A stretch of 64,000 nt of DNA. Origin: Nemertoderma westbladi. Lineage: Eukaryota > Xenacoelomorpha > Nemertodermatida > Nemertodermatidae. Positions 44,011 to 53,920 of this stretch are shown here, one piece after another. How positions within the stretch are numbered: the first letter of the stretch is position 1; every line of letters begins with the position of its first letter. The stretch spans positions 62,001 to 126,000 of the forward strand of contig JAUCBJ010009097.1 of NCBI GenBank assembly GCA_032718475.1, read 5' to 3'. The notes under the pieces were generated by a model that saw only the letters and a list, made by a program, of their open reading frames with translations, was not told where the DNA came from and did no database searches. The position numbers and the translations under genes are program-made.

Positions 44011-44659
44011 TGTAAGCGGATTCAATTCCACTTCATTACCCACCAGAAAATGGGACTAGTGGCATTTTAGCAATATGTTGGAGATACGAGATTACCAATA
44101 TCAATCTCGTATCATAACCAACATTGGGGGGGGGGGGGCGACACAAGCCCCAAAGCCACATAGAAAGGTTAGAGGTCAAACCACCTCGGAGGGAAGGCAG
44201 CTAGTAGATGCTAGCAGCGGAGGGGAAACACTCCCAGAGAGTGCCAAGGTGACAAGTAGTATATTAGCCAATAGAGGGGAGAGATGCACGTGATAGGGAA
44301 CAGGAAAGCATCCATTTGGTAGAGGGCCAAAGTAGAGTAAGAAGGTGAACCAATATTCAATGTATTAATCATATATTATCCTACAATACTGGTTTACCGG
44401 TCAGTTGTGTTATTCAGTTATTTAGTGCAGACCGGTCATAGTAAATGACCACCACCGTCATACCGGTAACAATTTATCTGTATTTCTGCTTATCTCACAT
44501 TACTGATTGTGCGATTATTGTCCATATTTACTAATATCAAAAGACAACAGGAACTTTACTGTTTTCTCAGTCGGCCTCGGCCAAAGCTAACAGCACGATC
44601 CCCAGCAGAATGGTGACGCGTACTTTACCAATCCGGTCGGGATCTCTGATCCTGTCTCA
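44011..44659 (+). repeat. 5' LTR of the 13.8 kb BEL element
   Basis: 649 bp, TGTAAGCGGATTC to GTCTCA. It has a hairpin at 44084-44112 with 10-bp arms (ATACGAGATT) and a 9-nt loop, a G-run at 44126-44137 and several ACCGGT motifs. The sequence after it (GTCATTTACTGCACC) does not start with the usual TGG of a tRNA primer site, so the primer is unclear. Confidence 0.9.
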
Positions 44660-44723
44660 GTCATTTACTGCACCAACTGTCAACTAAAACTGTGACTGCA
44701 GAAGATAAAAGAAAGAACAAAAG

Positions 44724-45912
44724 ATGAGCGATAGAGAGCCCGATTATCTGAGGGAGAGAGGACGCCACCGCGGACCCAGGACGATACCAACCAAACGATC
44801 TGTGAGGCCGCGACGAGACGGTATCGGCCTGCCACGCTGGATTAGCCAACGAGGGACGATCCGGCTGCCCAAGCAGAGGGCGGCCGTCAACCACGAGCGG
44901 GAGACGAGTCGACGCACAACGGCGGTCGGAGTACCGAAGTCGCCGGCAGCCACAGGCCGAGGGCAATGGACGGCCCACCGGAACGGCAATGGTGGAGTTA
45001 CTCAAGGAGGCCAGAGAAGGGAGAAAGGTAGACCAGCCTAAATTACATCAAAGGCTAGGTCAGTCGAATAAACACTTTCGATATTTAGTCCTTTATGGAC
45101 AGGGAGAACTGGCGAGTGAGAGAGCGAGGGGGGTTGCCACGGAACTCTTTGAATTGTGGCGATCCGGGGTAATGGAGACTGAAGTAGTGTACGTAGGGCC
45201 TTACTTAGTGGATGCTAGGGGAATTAAGTTAGTGGGTTGGGCGGATCTGCACGAGGGCGAACCCGAGGTTAACCCAGAGGATTCAGTCTCGTCGGTTAGC
45301 GAGAACCCCAGAAAGCGGGGGAAAGTTAGTAGGACAGAGAGGCGACGACAGGGAGTCCGTCGCGACCGATAAGTCCGCTACATCCTCCGCGAAAGCAAGG
45401 AGGGTGTTAGAGATAGATCTGGCATGTCAACTAGACATGGTGGCGCTGGACCAGAAGGAGTTAGAGAGGCAGCTGGATGAGGGAACTGCGTTATTAGAGA
45501 AAGAGAGAGAGTTAGCGAGGGAATGTAGAGAGAGGGCCGGGAGGGTGGCGAGGAACTGTAGAGAGCAAGAAGAGAGAGAGAGAAACGAGCGTAAAGAGTG
45601 GGAGGCAAGAGTATAGAACGAACGTAGAGAGCGGGAGGTGGGCGAGATAGAATTAACGAACCAAAGTTTGCGAGAGGATAGACGATGCGGTTAAGGGGGC
45701 TTATGCAATACCAGGCAAAGCAAAAGCGCCGATTAGAACTGGTGCAGTTGGGATTATCTGAGAGTGAGGCTGGCTCGGGTAGCATTTACGAGGAGCCAGA
45801 GGTAATGGAAACGTTTGTTAATACCCCACTTACAGGCACCGGACGACAGACCCAGGACTGGTGTAACCGTACTGGGTGGGGGGGGGGGGGGGGTGTAATA
45901 ATAATACGTTAG
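44724..45912 (+). pseudogene. BEL gag, N-terminal pieces in shifted frames
   Basis: An Arg-rich opening frame (44724-45041, SDREPDYLRERGRHRGPRTI) overlaps a second one (44989-45372) with VELLKEAREGRKVDQPKLHQ and LFELWRSGVMETEVVYVGPYL. A coiled-coil piece (45404-45616) and a further piece (45685-45912) with MQYQAKQKRRLELVQLGLSE follow. The breaks have no clear signal, apart from the last at a run of Gs (45878-45892). It is structural; no enzyme motif is present. The coiled-coil and last pieces align with 18863-17586 of the deleted relative. Confidence 0.6.
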
Positions 45913-46616
45913 AAGGAATTAATATTAATGGGACCGTAGTAGACAACCCTAATCAAACTTTTATTGCAGGAAATAATCTTTTACCCGGTAATAATAATCC
46001 TAATTTAAATATACAAAATAATCCGAATAATTCTAATTTAAATATACGAAATAATCCGAATAATTCTAATTTAAATATACAAAATAATCCGAATAATTCT
46101 AATTTAAATATACAAAATAATCCGAATAATTCTAATTTGAATATACAAAATAATCCAAATAATAACCCTGATTCCGAACAAAATAATTTAAATAATTTAA
46201 ATAACCTAGAAAATAACAATATTATTGATAACGGTGCTATTAATACGAACGTAGGAGACATAGGTGGGCCAACCAGCGAGAGCCTGCAAGGCCACATAGT
46301 TACGCAGGGAGTAGCGGGGGTGAGTCACCCCGATGGGAGCCTGCAAGGCCACGTAGTTAGGCAGGGAGCAGCGGGGGTGAGTCAACCCGATGGGAGCCTG
46401 CATCCAGAGGCGGGGGTGAGTAGACCCAGCTGCAGTAGAGACGATGCGTCGACTAGAGAGGGGCGTAGAAGCAAAGTGGGATGTAGTGAAGTAAGAGGTG
46501 GCGACCGGGGGGGGGGGGGGGGGCTACGGGCACCCCACCACGAGAGATTAGTGGCGAGAGGAAGGGGGCAGAGAATGCCCCACGACCATCGGCGAATAAT
46601 GCGCGGGGTGAGTTAG
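45876..46616 (+). pseudogene. BEL gag, Asn-rich repeat part
   Basis: The frame begins within a G-run. From about 45999 to 46165 a 33-bp unit encoding NLNIQNNPNNS repeats about five times. Then three copies of a 57-bp unit (SLQGHVVRQGAAGVSQPDG) follow. The frame ends soon after a second G-run (46507-46523). Low-complexity Asn-rich segments could drive assembly of gag; this is inference. Confidence 0.65.
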
Positions 46617-46906
46617 GTGAACCACGGCACCCAACGACGGAGAATAGTAGGGGGATTGCGAATATCCCCAGGAGCGTCCAACCTGGTAGAGAGACAGAGG
46701 TTGGCGTCGTGAGCGGGCGAGCGACGAGACGTCGAGCCCAGTCAGAAGACGGAAGAAGAACAGTGGAGTTTAACCGGGAGGCCTGAAGAGAGATCTCATG
46801 AGCGGGAGCGCTACACTGAAGAGAGAAGAAGTGAAGAGAATAGAAGAAGGGCATTGCTACGAGCAACCGGAGAGCGAGGACAGACAGCGAACCGTCGGTA
46901 GTAGAA

Positions 46907-47506
46907 GTGGAGTTGGAAAGTCAGTGGGGTCGGACTCCAGGAGATTGCCGTCGCCCCAGAGAGACACAGCCTGGCGAGATATACCATACGCCGGGAGAAC
47001 GGTACAGGATGTACCGGCTCGAGGACGAGGACAGGAGAGGGGATCGAAGAGAAACTTCCCGACGAGATGTAGCTGCCAATCGAGAGTACGGTGGTCGTGG
47101 GGAGGACTTTTTGGAATATTCGAGAAGATTAAACTTCGGTCCGGAGGGACACAGGCAGATTGCAGGACATACTGTAGGCCTTACTGCACATACTATAGGC
47201 CATGCTGGAAGAGATAGTGTAGGCGATAGGGTAGCGCGAACAACGGGATTAGATCCGGAAGTCGCGGCGTACATACCGGTAGGTAGGCAAGAAGTGGATA
47301 GGCCTATACCGGTACCTGCACACCAGTATGACTATAATATGCAGGGATATAACATATACCCAGGGGAGGGGGGAGTTATTGCCGATAGGTGTGTGGGCCC
47401 CAATATATTAACATCAACCCCAGTACCAAACACAACACCGGTGGGGGGGGGGGGCAGGGTGACATTCCCCCATTACAATATCAGCAATACACTCAACCGA
47501 GAATAA
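46907..47506 (+). pseudogene. BEL gag, Arg/Glu-rich middle part
   Basis: A 199-codon frame (ELESQWGRTPGDCRRPRE to GPNILTSTPVPN) matching 17477-16644 of the deleted relative. It overlaps the next gag frame at 47389, and the two are joined by a G-run at about 47443-47453. Confidence 0.6.
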
Positions 47507-48414
47507 TAACATCGAACCCCCTGGACCAGAACAGATCGTGCGATACGGAGATATGGAGGGGGCCGTTACCCCCAATGATATATCCGACACAGAAAAAATC
47601 AACAGGCCCGACGGGCGACCCGCACCCAACAGGAGAGTCTGTACAGCATCCCTCGAACCCATTGGAAGCACAGGCGATGGGAATGGCAACACTTATCGAT
47701 GCGCTCAAGACCAGGATCGAGCTACCACCAGTTGAGCCATTTAAATTCGACGGAAGCAGACCAGAAGAATACCTGCAATTCCGACGCATGTACAGCAATG
47801 AAATACTAACTAAAAACCTGACGCAGGCGGAGTGCCTAAAATATTTACAAGTGTACACAGGGGGCCCAGCGTACGATATCGTGAGGCAGTATCAGGGCAT
47901 CGAGGGTGGCTTCACGACTGCATGGCGGGCCCTAGACAGGGAATACGGACACCCTGCCAAGATCATCCGGCAGACCTTGAGGGGAATAACATCGGGTGGC
48001 CTACAGGATAACCCTGTTAGTATAAAGACTTTCGCGAACAAGGTCGAGAAGGCGCTAATCGTGCTAAAGACCTTGGATGCGCCATACGAGCTCAACGCAT
48101 CGAATAACATCACCACGATAGCGCAGGCACTGCCGATCTGGCTACGGAACAAATGGAGGAAGATCGCCTTCTCCACCCGGGAGAAGAAAGGTGCGGAACC
48201 GGGCCTAGAGGAAATGTCGAACTTCCTCAATTATGAAGCAGAGTTGATCACGGACCCAGTCTACAGCGAGGATAGTCTGGGGAGGGCGCCAAAGACCGAA
48301 TATAACAGGCCGAAACCAGAACATAATGCGGCAAATGCATTACCAAAGCTTAGACAATCGCTGCCATACGCGGCGACGCAGGGGACTGCTAGTCCACATG
48401 ATAGCCGGGGGTAG
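47389..48414 (+). CDS. BEL gag core (DUF1759-like)
   Basis: A 341-codon frame. Residues about 110-300 carry the DUF1759 pattern: PVEPFKFDGSRPEEYLQFRR, then a conserved LKYLQVYTGGPAYDIV, TAWRALDREYGHPAKIIRQT and a helical C-terminus. This is the capsid-forming core of BEL/Pao gag. The first 70 and last 45 residues flank exactly the segment that is missing in the deleted element at 12893-19451. Confidence 0.75.
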   Translation: MCGPQYININPSTKHNTGGGGGQGDIPPLQYQQYTQPRIITSNPLDQNRSCDTEIWRGPLPPMIYPTQKKSTGPTGDPHPTGESVQHPSNPLEAQAMGMATLIDALKTRIELPPVEPFKFDGSRPEEYLQFRRMYSNEILTKNLTQAECLKYLQVYTGGPAYDIVRQYQGIEGGFTTAWRALDREYGHPAKIIRQTLRGITSGGLQDNPVSIKTFANKVEKALIVLKTLDAPYELNASNNITTIAQALPIWLRNKWRKIAFSTREKKGAEPGLEEMSNFLNYEAELITDPVYSEDSLGRAPKTEYNRPKPEHNAANALPKLRQSLPYAATQGTASPHDSRG

Positions 48415-48767
48415 GGCCACACCATGGCATGGACAGGGACAAAATAACAACACAAATAAATACAACCCCAACACGCCCAGTAGGCCAAACCCAAACAATA
48501 AGAACAGTAGAGAACTAAGTATGAACGTAGGTGCGATACGCAGCGCACTGTATAGGGATGGCTATAATCCGAGAAACAAATGCCAATTACATTCAACGCA
48601 CTTCATCAGACCATGAACTGCAGCATACTGGCAAGCGTTACCCAAACAAGATCAGATAGAATACGCGAGAAAAGTGGAATCTGTCATCGATGTGTGGCGG
48701 GCGGACACAAGGCTGAAGCAATGCAAAGAGACACCAATTAAGATTCGGTCAAGGCAAAGGCCAGACG
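48415..48767 (+). pseudogene. BEL gag nucleocapsid region, frameshifted zinc knuckle
   Basis: Split over frames. A CQLH start (about 48580), then ALPKQDQIEYAR, then a CHRCVAGGH piece (about 48680-48710) give most of a CX2CX4HX4C knuckle, but the last Cys is out of frame. The intact counterpart is residues 178-225 of the frame at 15187-16755. Confidence 0.55.
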
Positions 48768-49505
48768 ATGGCGACAAGCACCATAGGAGCGAAGAAAAGG
48801 GGAACGGTACTACTCGGGGTGGTACCGGTGAGGGTAATAGGAGAGGGCGGTCGATCAGTTACTACGTTGATGCTGGTCGACAGCGGAGCAGCCTTCACAT
48901 TGGTGGAGAATTGGGTGGCCGAGAGGATAGGGTTACAGACGAGGCCAAGCAGGATGGCGGTAACTACTATCTCCAGCAAGGATGAGGTCCTGGAGATGAG
49001 GACGGGAAGGTGCGAGATATCAGCAATAGCACCGGGATGTGACTATGGGGCGACCATCGACCCCATCCAGGTAATAGAATCGATCAACATAAACGCCAGG
49101 CGACCAACTAACATCGAGGTCGAGCAATACAGATTCCTGGACGAAATCGATTTCTCGATACCGGAAGTGGACGTCCGGAAGGTATCCATTATAGTGGGGA
49201 TGGACTGTCCGACGGCCCACGAGAGAATACAAACCATCTTCGGAGAGGACAGACAGCGTGATCCAATGGCAGTTCTCACACCATTCGGATGGACGCTTAG
49301 CGGCCCAATCAAAACCAAGATTCCATTTAGGATGTCGGAGACATCGGGGTGCATGTTCGCGGGGACCATGAGAGAGATGGAGGATGAAGGAGCGGAAGAG
49401 CAGCTTAAGAGGCTGTTAAGACAGGACTTCGAAGGATTAAAGGAGGCCGGGGTCGGAACCTCGGTAGAGGATAAACAAGCAATAGAGAGTGTGAAGAGTC
49501 GATGA
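48768..49505 (+). CDS. BEL aspartic protease
   Basis: A 245-codon frame with the active site LMLVDSGAAFTLVENW (about residues 34-49), the IVGMDC strand and LTPFGWTLSGPI near 170. It processes gag-pol. The last 60 residues begin the pol linker. The stop TGA (49503-49505) overlaps an ATG at 49502 as ATGA, and the RT domain starts in that second frame. Confidence 0.8.
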   Translation: MATSTIGAKKRGTVLLGVVPVRVIGEGGRSVTTLMLVDSGAAFTLVENWVAERIGLQTRPSRMAVTTISSKDEVLEMRTGRCEISAIAPGCDYGATIDPIQVIESININARRPTNIEVEQYRFLDEIDFSIPEVDVRKVSIIVGMDCPTAHERIQTIFGEDRQRDPMAVLTPFGWTLSGPIKTKIPFRMSETSGCMFAGTMREMEDEGAEEQLKRLLRQDFEGLKEAGVGTSVEDKQAIESVKSR

Positions 49506-50187
49506 AGTGCGACGAGGGGCGGTACACCATAGGCATGGTGTGGAAACAACCAAAATTACCGTTACCCGACAATAAAGGGATGGTACTCATGAGGCTTCGC
49601 AAACTGAAGCAAACACTCAAACGGAGCCCCGAGAAGGATGAGTACATCCATAGGACGATAAAGAAGTACGTCGAGAAGGGATGGGCCGTGGAGTTGCCGG
49701 TCGACGAACTGAACACTGGACAGGACCTACTACCTGCCACTTCATGTGGCTCTAGTACCCAAAGAAGGGTAAACTGCGGATGGTGGTTGACGCATCGGCC
49801 AAAACGAATGGCAAGAGCCTAAACGACTATCTGCTGGAGGGCCCCAATATCTACAACTCGGGGATAGAGGTCTTGTTGAGATTTAGGAATGGGAGGCACG
49901 CCTTCACGTGCGACATCGAAGGCATGTTCAACCAAGTCCGTGTGACGGAGGAGGACAGCGACAGCCAGCGCTTCCTATGGTACAACGGCGACGAGGAACC
50001 GTCGGCAATACCGATGTACAAAATGGTGGTGCAGAACATGGGGGCCAAGTCGTCCTCATTTACGACAACTATGGCTGTAAGAGATACGGTAGAGGGGAAA
50101 GAGGGAAAGTATAGTGCCAAAGCGATCGACATGATTCTGACGCGGATTCTATGTAGACGATGGGATGGAATCTGGGAATACGGTTGA
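49502..50187 (+). pseudogene. BEL reverse transcriptase, N-terminal half
   Basis: The frame from 49502 has DEGRYTIGMVW and the BEL-typical helix MRLRKLKQTLKRSPEKDEYI. After a shift near 49740 the frame from 49780 has MVVDASAKTNGKSLNDYLLE and FTCDIEGMFNQVRV, which carries the first catalytic Asp. A second shift lies just before the YVDD box (50150-50161). The enzyme copies element RNA inside the particle. It is not functional as assembled. Confidence 0.8.
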
Positions 50188-50794
50188 AGAAATACTGGAG
50201 ACAGGGCGCGAGGTTCGCGACATCCTGAAAGGATCCGGATTCAACCTGACTAAGTTCCAGTCCAGCTCAGAGGAGTTCATGAGAGCCATAGAAGACAGGC
50301 GGCCAGAGTCGACCATGGACAACCCCACAACAGCCAAGGGACAGGACATGGCGAACAAGAGAGTGGAGTCTCAGCAGAAGGCGCTGGGGATCGTGTGGAA
50401 CTGGGAGACGGATGAGTTCGAGTATCAACTAAGCCAGGAGGGCGCAGAGATCCACACAAAGCGAGGCTATGTATCGTACATAGCAAGGATATACGATCCC
50501 TTAGGCCTAGCATCCCCATTGTTAGTCACGGGGAAGCAGATACTAAAGAAAGTATACAAGTTGAAGGACGAGTGGGATACGGAGGTCCCGGAAGAAATAA
50601 GCAAACAGTGGAGTAAGTGGACGGGGAGTTTAGAACAGATGGGGACATACAGCATGCCATCGCGTGTATTTCCCGGACGGGGACATGACGGACCTGGACC
50701 TACACATGTTCTCCGATGCATCTTTGGAAGCATACGGAGCGGCACTTTATCTGGTACAGCGAAAGGGGGCTCACAAGCCCAGACTTGCATTTAG
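50146..50794 (+). pseudogene. BEL reverse transcriptase, C-terminal half with YVDD
   Basis: FYVDDGMESGNTVEE carries the two catalytic Asp residues. Then come the thumb-like GFNLTKFQSSSEEF, ALGIVWNWETDEFEY and the connection RGYVSYIARIYDPLGLASPL, all typical of BEL/Pao pol. The frame shifts again near 50680. Confidence 0.8.
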
Positions 50795-50999
50795 TAAAGC
50801 GAAGTCGACGCCACCAGATTCAGCGTCAGTCCCGAAACTCGAGTTGACAGCTGCGAGGTTAGGAGTAAGAGCCACAGCCTACTTGATGGACACTATACCC
50901 AATATAGTGGAGACACACTACTGGACGGACTCCATGGTAGTGCTGGGGTGGCTGCATAACGAGAAGACGAGATACCCTATATTCGTCCGAACAGGGTAG
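50664..50999 (+). pseudogene. BEL RNase H domain
   Basis: LHMFSDASLEAYGAALYL contains the first catalytic Asp, VPKLELTAARLG the Glu and ETHYWTDSMVVLGWL the next Asp of retroelement RNase H. It degrades the RNA strand during reverse transcription. The frame is closed by a TAG at 50997-50999, followed on the other side by the linker to integrase. Confidence 0.8.
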
Positions 51000-51067
51000 A
51001 CGAAATAAGGGCGACGACCGAGCTAGACAGGTGGCATTACTGCCCTACCGACGACAACCCTGCAGAT

Positions 51068-52456
51068 TTGTTATCAAGGGGCGTGGCACGCCACACTTTC
51101 TCAAAGAAGGAAGGGTTGTGGCAACACGGGCCACACTTCCTGAACGATAGATCAGCCTGGCCACCAATGAGGAAGGTGGACCCGGGCTCAGAGGAAGTAG
51201 CACCAGAAGAAGAGGGGGAAGATTCAGAAGGGGAAGAGATATATAGTCAGATGGTGAGGGAGATCAAGGAGGTGCCACCGAAATCAGAAGAGCCATGCGA
51301 CAACCCGACGGATAGGTTACTCAGTTACAGCTCCAGCTGGTATAAGACCAAGAAGTTGGTAGCGTATTGGAGGGCCTACGGGGATTTCCTTAAGGGAGTT
51401 GGCAAGGATGCCAAAAGGAAACCAAACATCGATCTGGAGGGAGCGGCCAAGGCCGTAATACGGTACGAGCAGAGAAAGAACTACGCCGACGAAGTGGATA
51501 GAGTTAGCAAGCAACAACATCTTCGTCGAGACAGCGAGCTCAACACGCTGTCCCCACAGCTAAACGATGACGGGATTCTGGTGATGAACTCCAGAGTGCT
51601 GAACAACAACAGCCTAGTCATCCCACCAAAACCCATAATCATCCCTAACAAATCACCGATAGTCCACCAGATCATTTGGGACGCCCATAAGTCGATATTA
51701 CATGGAGGCACCAACCAGACTCTCACAGAGATACGGAGCACATTCTGGATCACACAGTTAAGGAAGAAGGTGAAGGCGGTAGTGGGGCAGTGCCAGACCT
51801 GCCGACGGACGAGAAAGGAGAGGGCCGTACAGGAGATGGCGCCATTACCGGCCAATAGAGTGAGACAACACGACCCGCCATTCACGCACTGTGGTGTAGA
51901 CATGTTCGGGCCGATTAAGATTAAGGTGATGCGACACACGGAGAAACGCTACGGCATTATCTTCGTATGCAACAACACGAGGGCAGTAGGAATAGAACTC
52001 GCCCAGGACGCTACGGCATCGGCATTCATTAATGCCTTAGAGAGATTTAGAGACCGCAAAGGGGGAACAATCGCGGTGATTTATTCAGACAATGGGACCA
52101 ACTTCGTGGGAGCGGAGAACGAGTTGGCAGAGGCCTTCGACATCCTAGAGGGAGACGATGTCAGGGCGGCTATGAGGAGGCGGCAAGTGAAGTGGGAAAG
52201 GAGGACGCCGTATGCGCCACATACCTTAGGATGTGTCGAGAGACTTGTGGGAAGTTCTAAGCGTCTAATGACGAAGTTGATGAACACCCACATGGTCACA
52301 GAGGACATACTAAGAACGGTGCTAGCTAAGTGCGAGGGAATCATTAATAGCAGACCGCTATATCCGGAGAATGACGACCCAGAATCACTGGACGTGCTAA
52401 CACCGGGACACTTTCTGATGGAGAGGCCGGCGACCTCATCGACATGCGGGGTGTAG
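51068..52456 (+). CDS. BEL integrase
   Basis: A 462-codon frame. The zinc-binding HHCC module has His208 and His212 (WDAHKSILHGG) with Cys242 and Cys245 (QCQTCRR). The catalytic DDE triad is Asp278 (GVDMFGP), Asp341 (YSDNGTNF) and Glu391 (CVERLVGSSKR). LSSWYKTKK-like and PKSPIVH linkers precede it. It inserts the DNA copy into the chromosome. The longest undamaged enzyme frame in the element; it ends early at a TAG, after which the C-terminal part continues with shifts. Confidence 0.85.
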   Translation: MLSRGVARHTFSKKEGLWQHGPHFLNDRSAWPPMRKVDPGSEEVAPEEEGEDSEGEEIYSQMVREIKEVPPKSEEPCDNPTDRLLSYSSSWYKTKKLVAYWRAYGDFLKGVGKDAKRKPNIDLEGAAKAVIRYEQRKNYADEVDRVSKQQHLRRDSELNTLSPQLNDDGILVMNSRVLNNNSLVIPPKPIIIPNKSPIVHQIIWDAHKSILHGGTNQTLTEIRSTFWITQLRKKVKAVVGQCQTCRRTRKERAVQEMAPLPANRVRQHDPPFTHCGVDMFGPIKIKVMRHTEKRYGIIFVCNNTRAVGIELAQDATASAFINALERFRDRKGGTIAVIYSDNGTNFVGAENELAEAFDILEGDDVRAAMRRRQVKWERRTPYAPHTLGCVERLVGSSKRLMTKLMNTHMVTEDILRTVLAKCEGIINSRPLYPENDDPESLDVLTPGHFLMERPATSSTCGV

Positions 52457-52930
52457 ACCCAGATGACATACATTCCCGATCAGAGTTGGAAAGTCGCCAA
52501 GGCGATAAGCGCCGAGTATTGGAGGAGATGGGTAGAGGAATATCTCCCCACATTACACAGGAGGAGTAAGTGGAGAAACACCACTAGGGAGTTGAAGAAA
52601 GAGATGACTATATAAATGAAATAAAAGTAAATACTAATTATGGAATCACAAAATAAATAAAAATATATAAATTATCAATAACCAGTGGAGGCTAGCGAGA
52701 GTGGTAGACACTTACCCCGACGAGGACGGAAGAGTCCGGTCGGTGGAAGTGCGGATAGGAGGCAAGATAGGAGCAAAGGACAGGAAGACCTACAGGAGGG
52801 CTGTAGGAAAGTGCTGCCTTCTAGAAGGGGCACCTTAGAGTTTAGTCGTCCAAATGTAGGACTGAGGGGGGTGGGATTGAGGGCGAGACGCCCTTCCCAC
52901 ACAAAATATAAAATAAAAATAAAAAGATAA
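52457..52930 (+). pseudogene. BEL integrase C-terminal tail (DUF5641-like)
   Basis: SWKVAKAISAEYWRRWVEEY, then LPTLHRRSKWR (52480-52580) match the BEL pattern of a WxRWxxEYLxxLxxRxKW block. After an AT-rich interruption (52615-52680) comes WRLARVVDTYPDEDGRVRSV (about 52685-52745) and KCCLLEGAPLEFSRPNVG (about 52810-52860), the typical C-terminal beta domain and polypeptide end. LEFSRP is retained in the deleted relative. Confidence 0.65.
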
Positions 52931-53920
52931 TAAAATTAAAAGGTGAGATAAAATAGAAAGTTAGAAAGTAATAGTAGGTAGTACGTAGTACTAAGTAAGG
53001 AGGCAGATAGAAGTATAGGGAATGTGGTATATAAACATACCACGGGAGTAGGAGGGTATATAGTACCGTTAGAGTTAGAAGCATAGGGAGTGTGGTATAT
53101 AAACATACCACGGGAGTAGGAGGGTACATAGTACCGTTAGAGTTAGAAGTATAGAGAGTGTGGTATATAAACATACCAGGGGAGTAGGAGGGTATATAGT
53201 ACCGCTAGAGTTAGTGGAGTTAGTAGAGTTAGTAGACTTAGTAGAGTTAGTGGAGTTTGTAGAGTTAGTAGAGTTAGTGGAGTTAGTAGAGTTAGTGGAG
53301 TTAGTAGAGTTAGTAGAGTTAGCAGTAAGAGAGCAGAGAGTATGATATAAACATATCATGAGAATAGTAGTAGTAGGGTACGTAGTACCATAGAGGTTGT
53401 GGACATAGAGAGCGCCACGAAAGAGAGAGGGGGGCACGTGGGTATAGCAGGATAGACCGTGTAGGCCGCACGAGACAGACTACTGTACTGCACAGCCCAT
53501 AGAATAAGTTAGGATGTTTGATACAGGGCCAGGAGGCTACCTGGTACAGACTAGAAAAGTAGAGAATAGCTAGTCTACCCTGTATACAAACTATAGGGGT
53601 TATCTAAGTAAAATAACCCACTATAAGCGGTAATAGCATATTAATAAAAATTAAAATAGTATTAGAGAAAACAATTCCAACAAATTATGGTAACAGTAGG
53701 TGGAAAATTCTAGAACATAATAAAGGTAACTGACAAATTTAGGGAATTTAGGAAAATTGGCACTTTGGGGGGCGTATAGGTAAAAATATAACACAGAACT
53801 AGCATTTTGAGAGAGATAGGCCATTACTGAACCAGTACAGACCATCGTACTGAACGTCACTCATCTACTTGAACCTTGGCAAGGCACCACCAAGCGGGTG
53901 AGCGAGCGAGAGAGTTCGTA
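52931..53920. repeat. Non-coding spacer with 68-bp tandem units and hairpins
   Basis: Three copies of a 68-bp unit occupy 53011-53214. Each contains a perfect hairpin, GTGGTAT-ATAAAC-ATACCAC (the third copy lacks the final C). AGAGTTAGT/GGAGTTAGT repeats fill 53200-53330. A variant hairpin, ATGATAT-AAAC-ATATCAT, lies at about 53340-53358. The rest, up to the ATG at 53921, shows no gene; it might hold a splice acceptor or a promoter for the following ORF. Confidence 0.7.
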
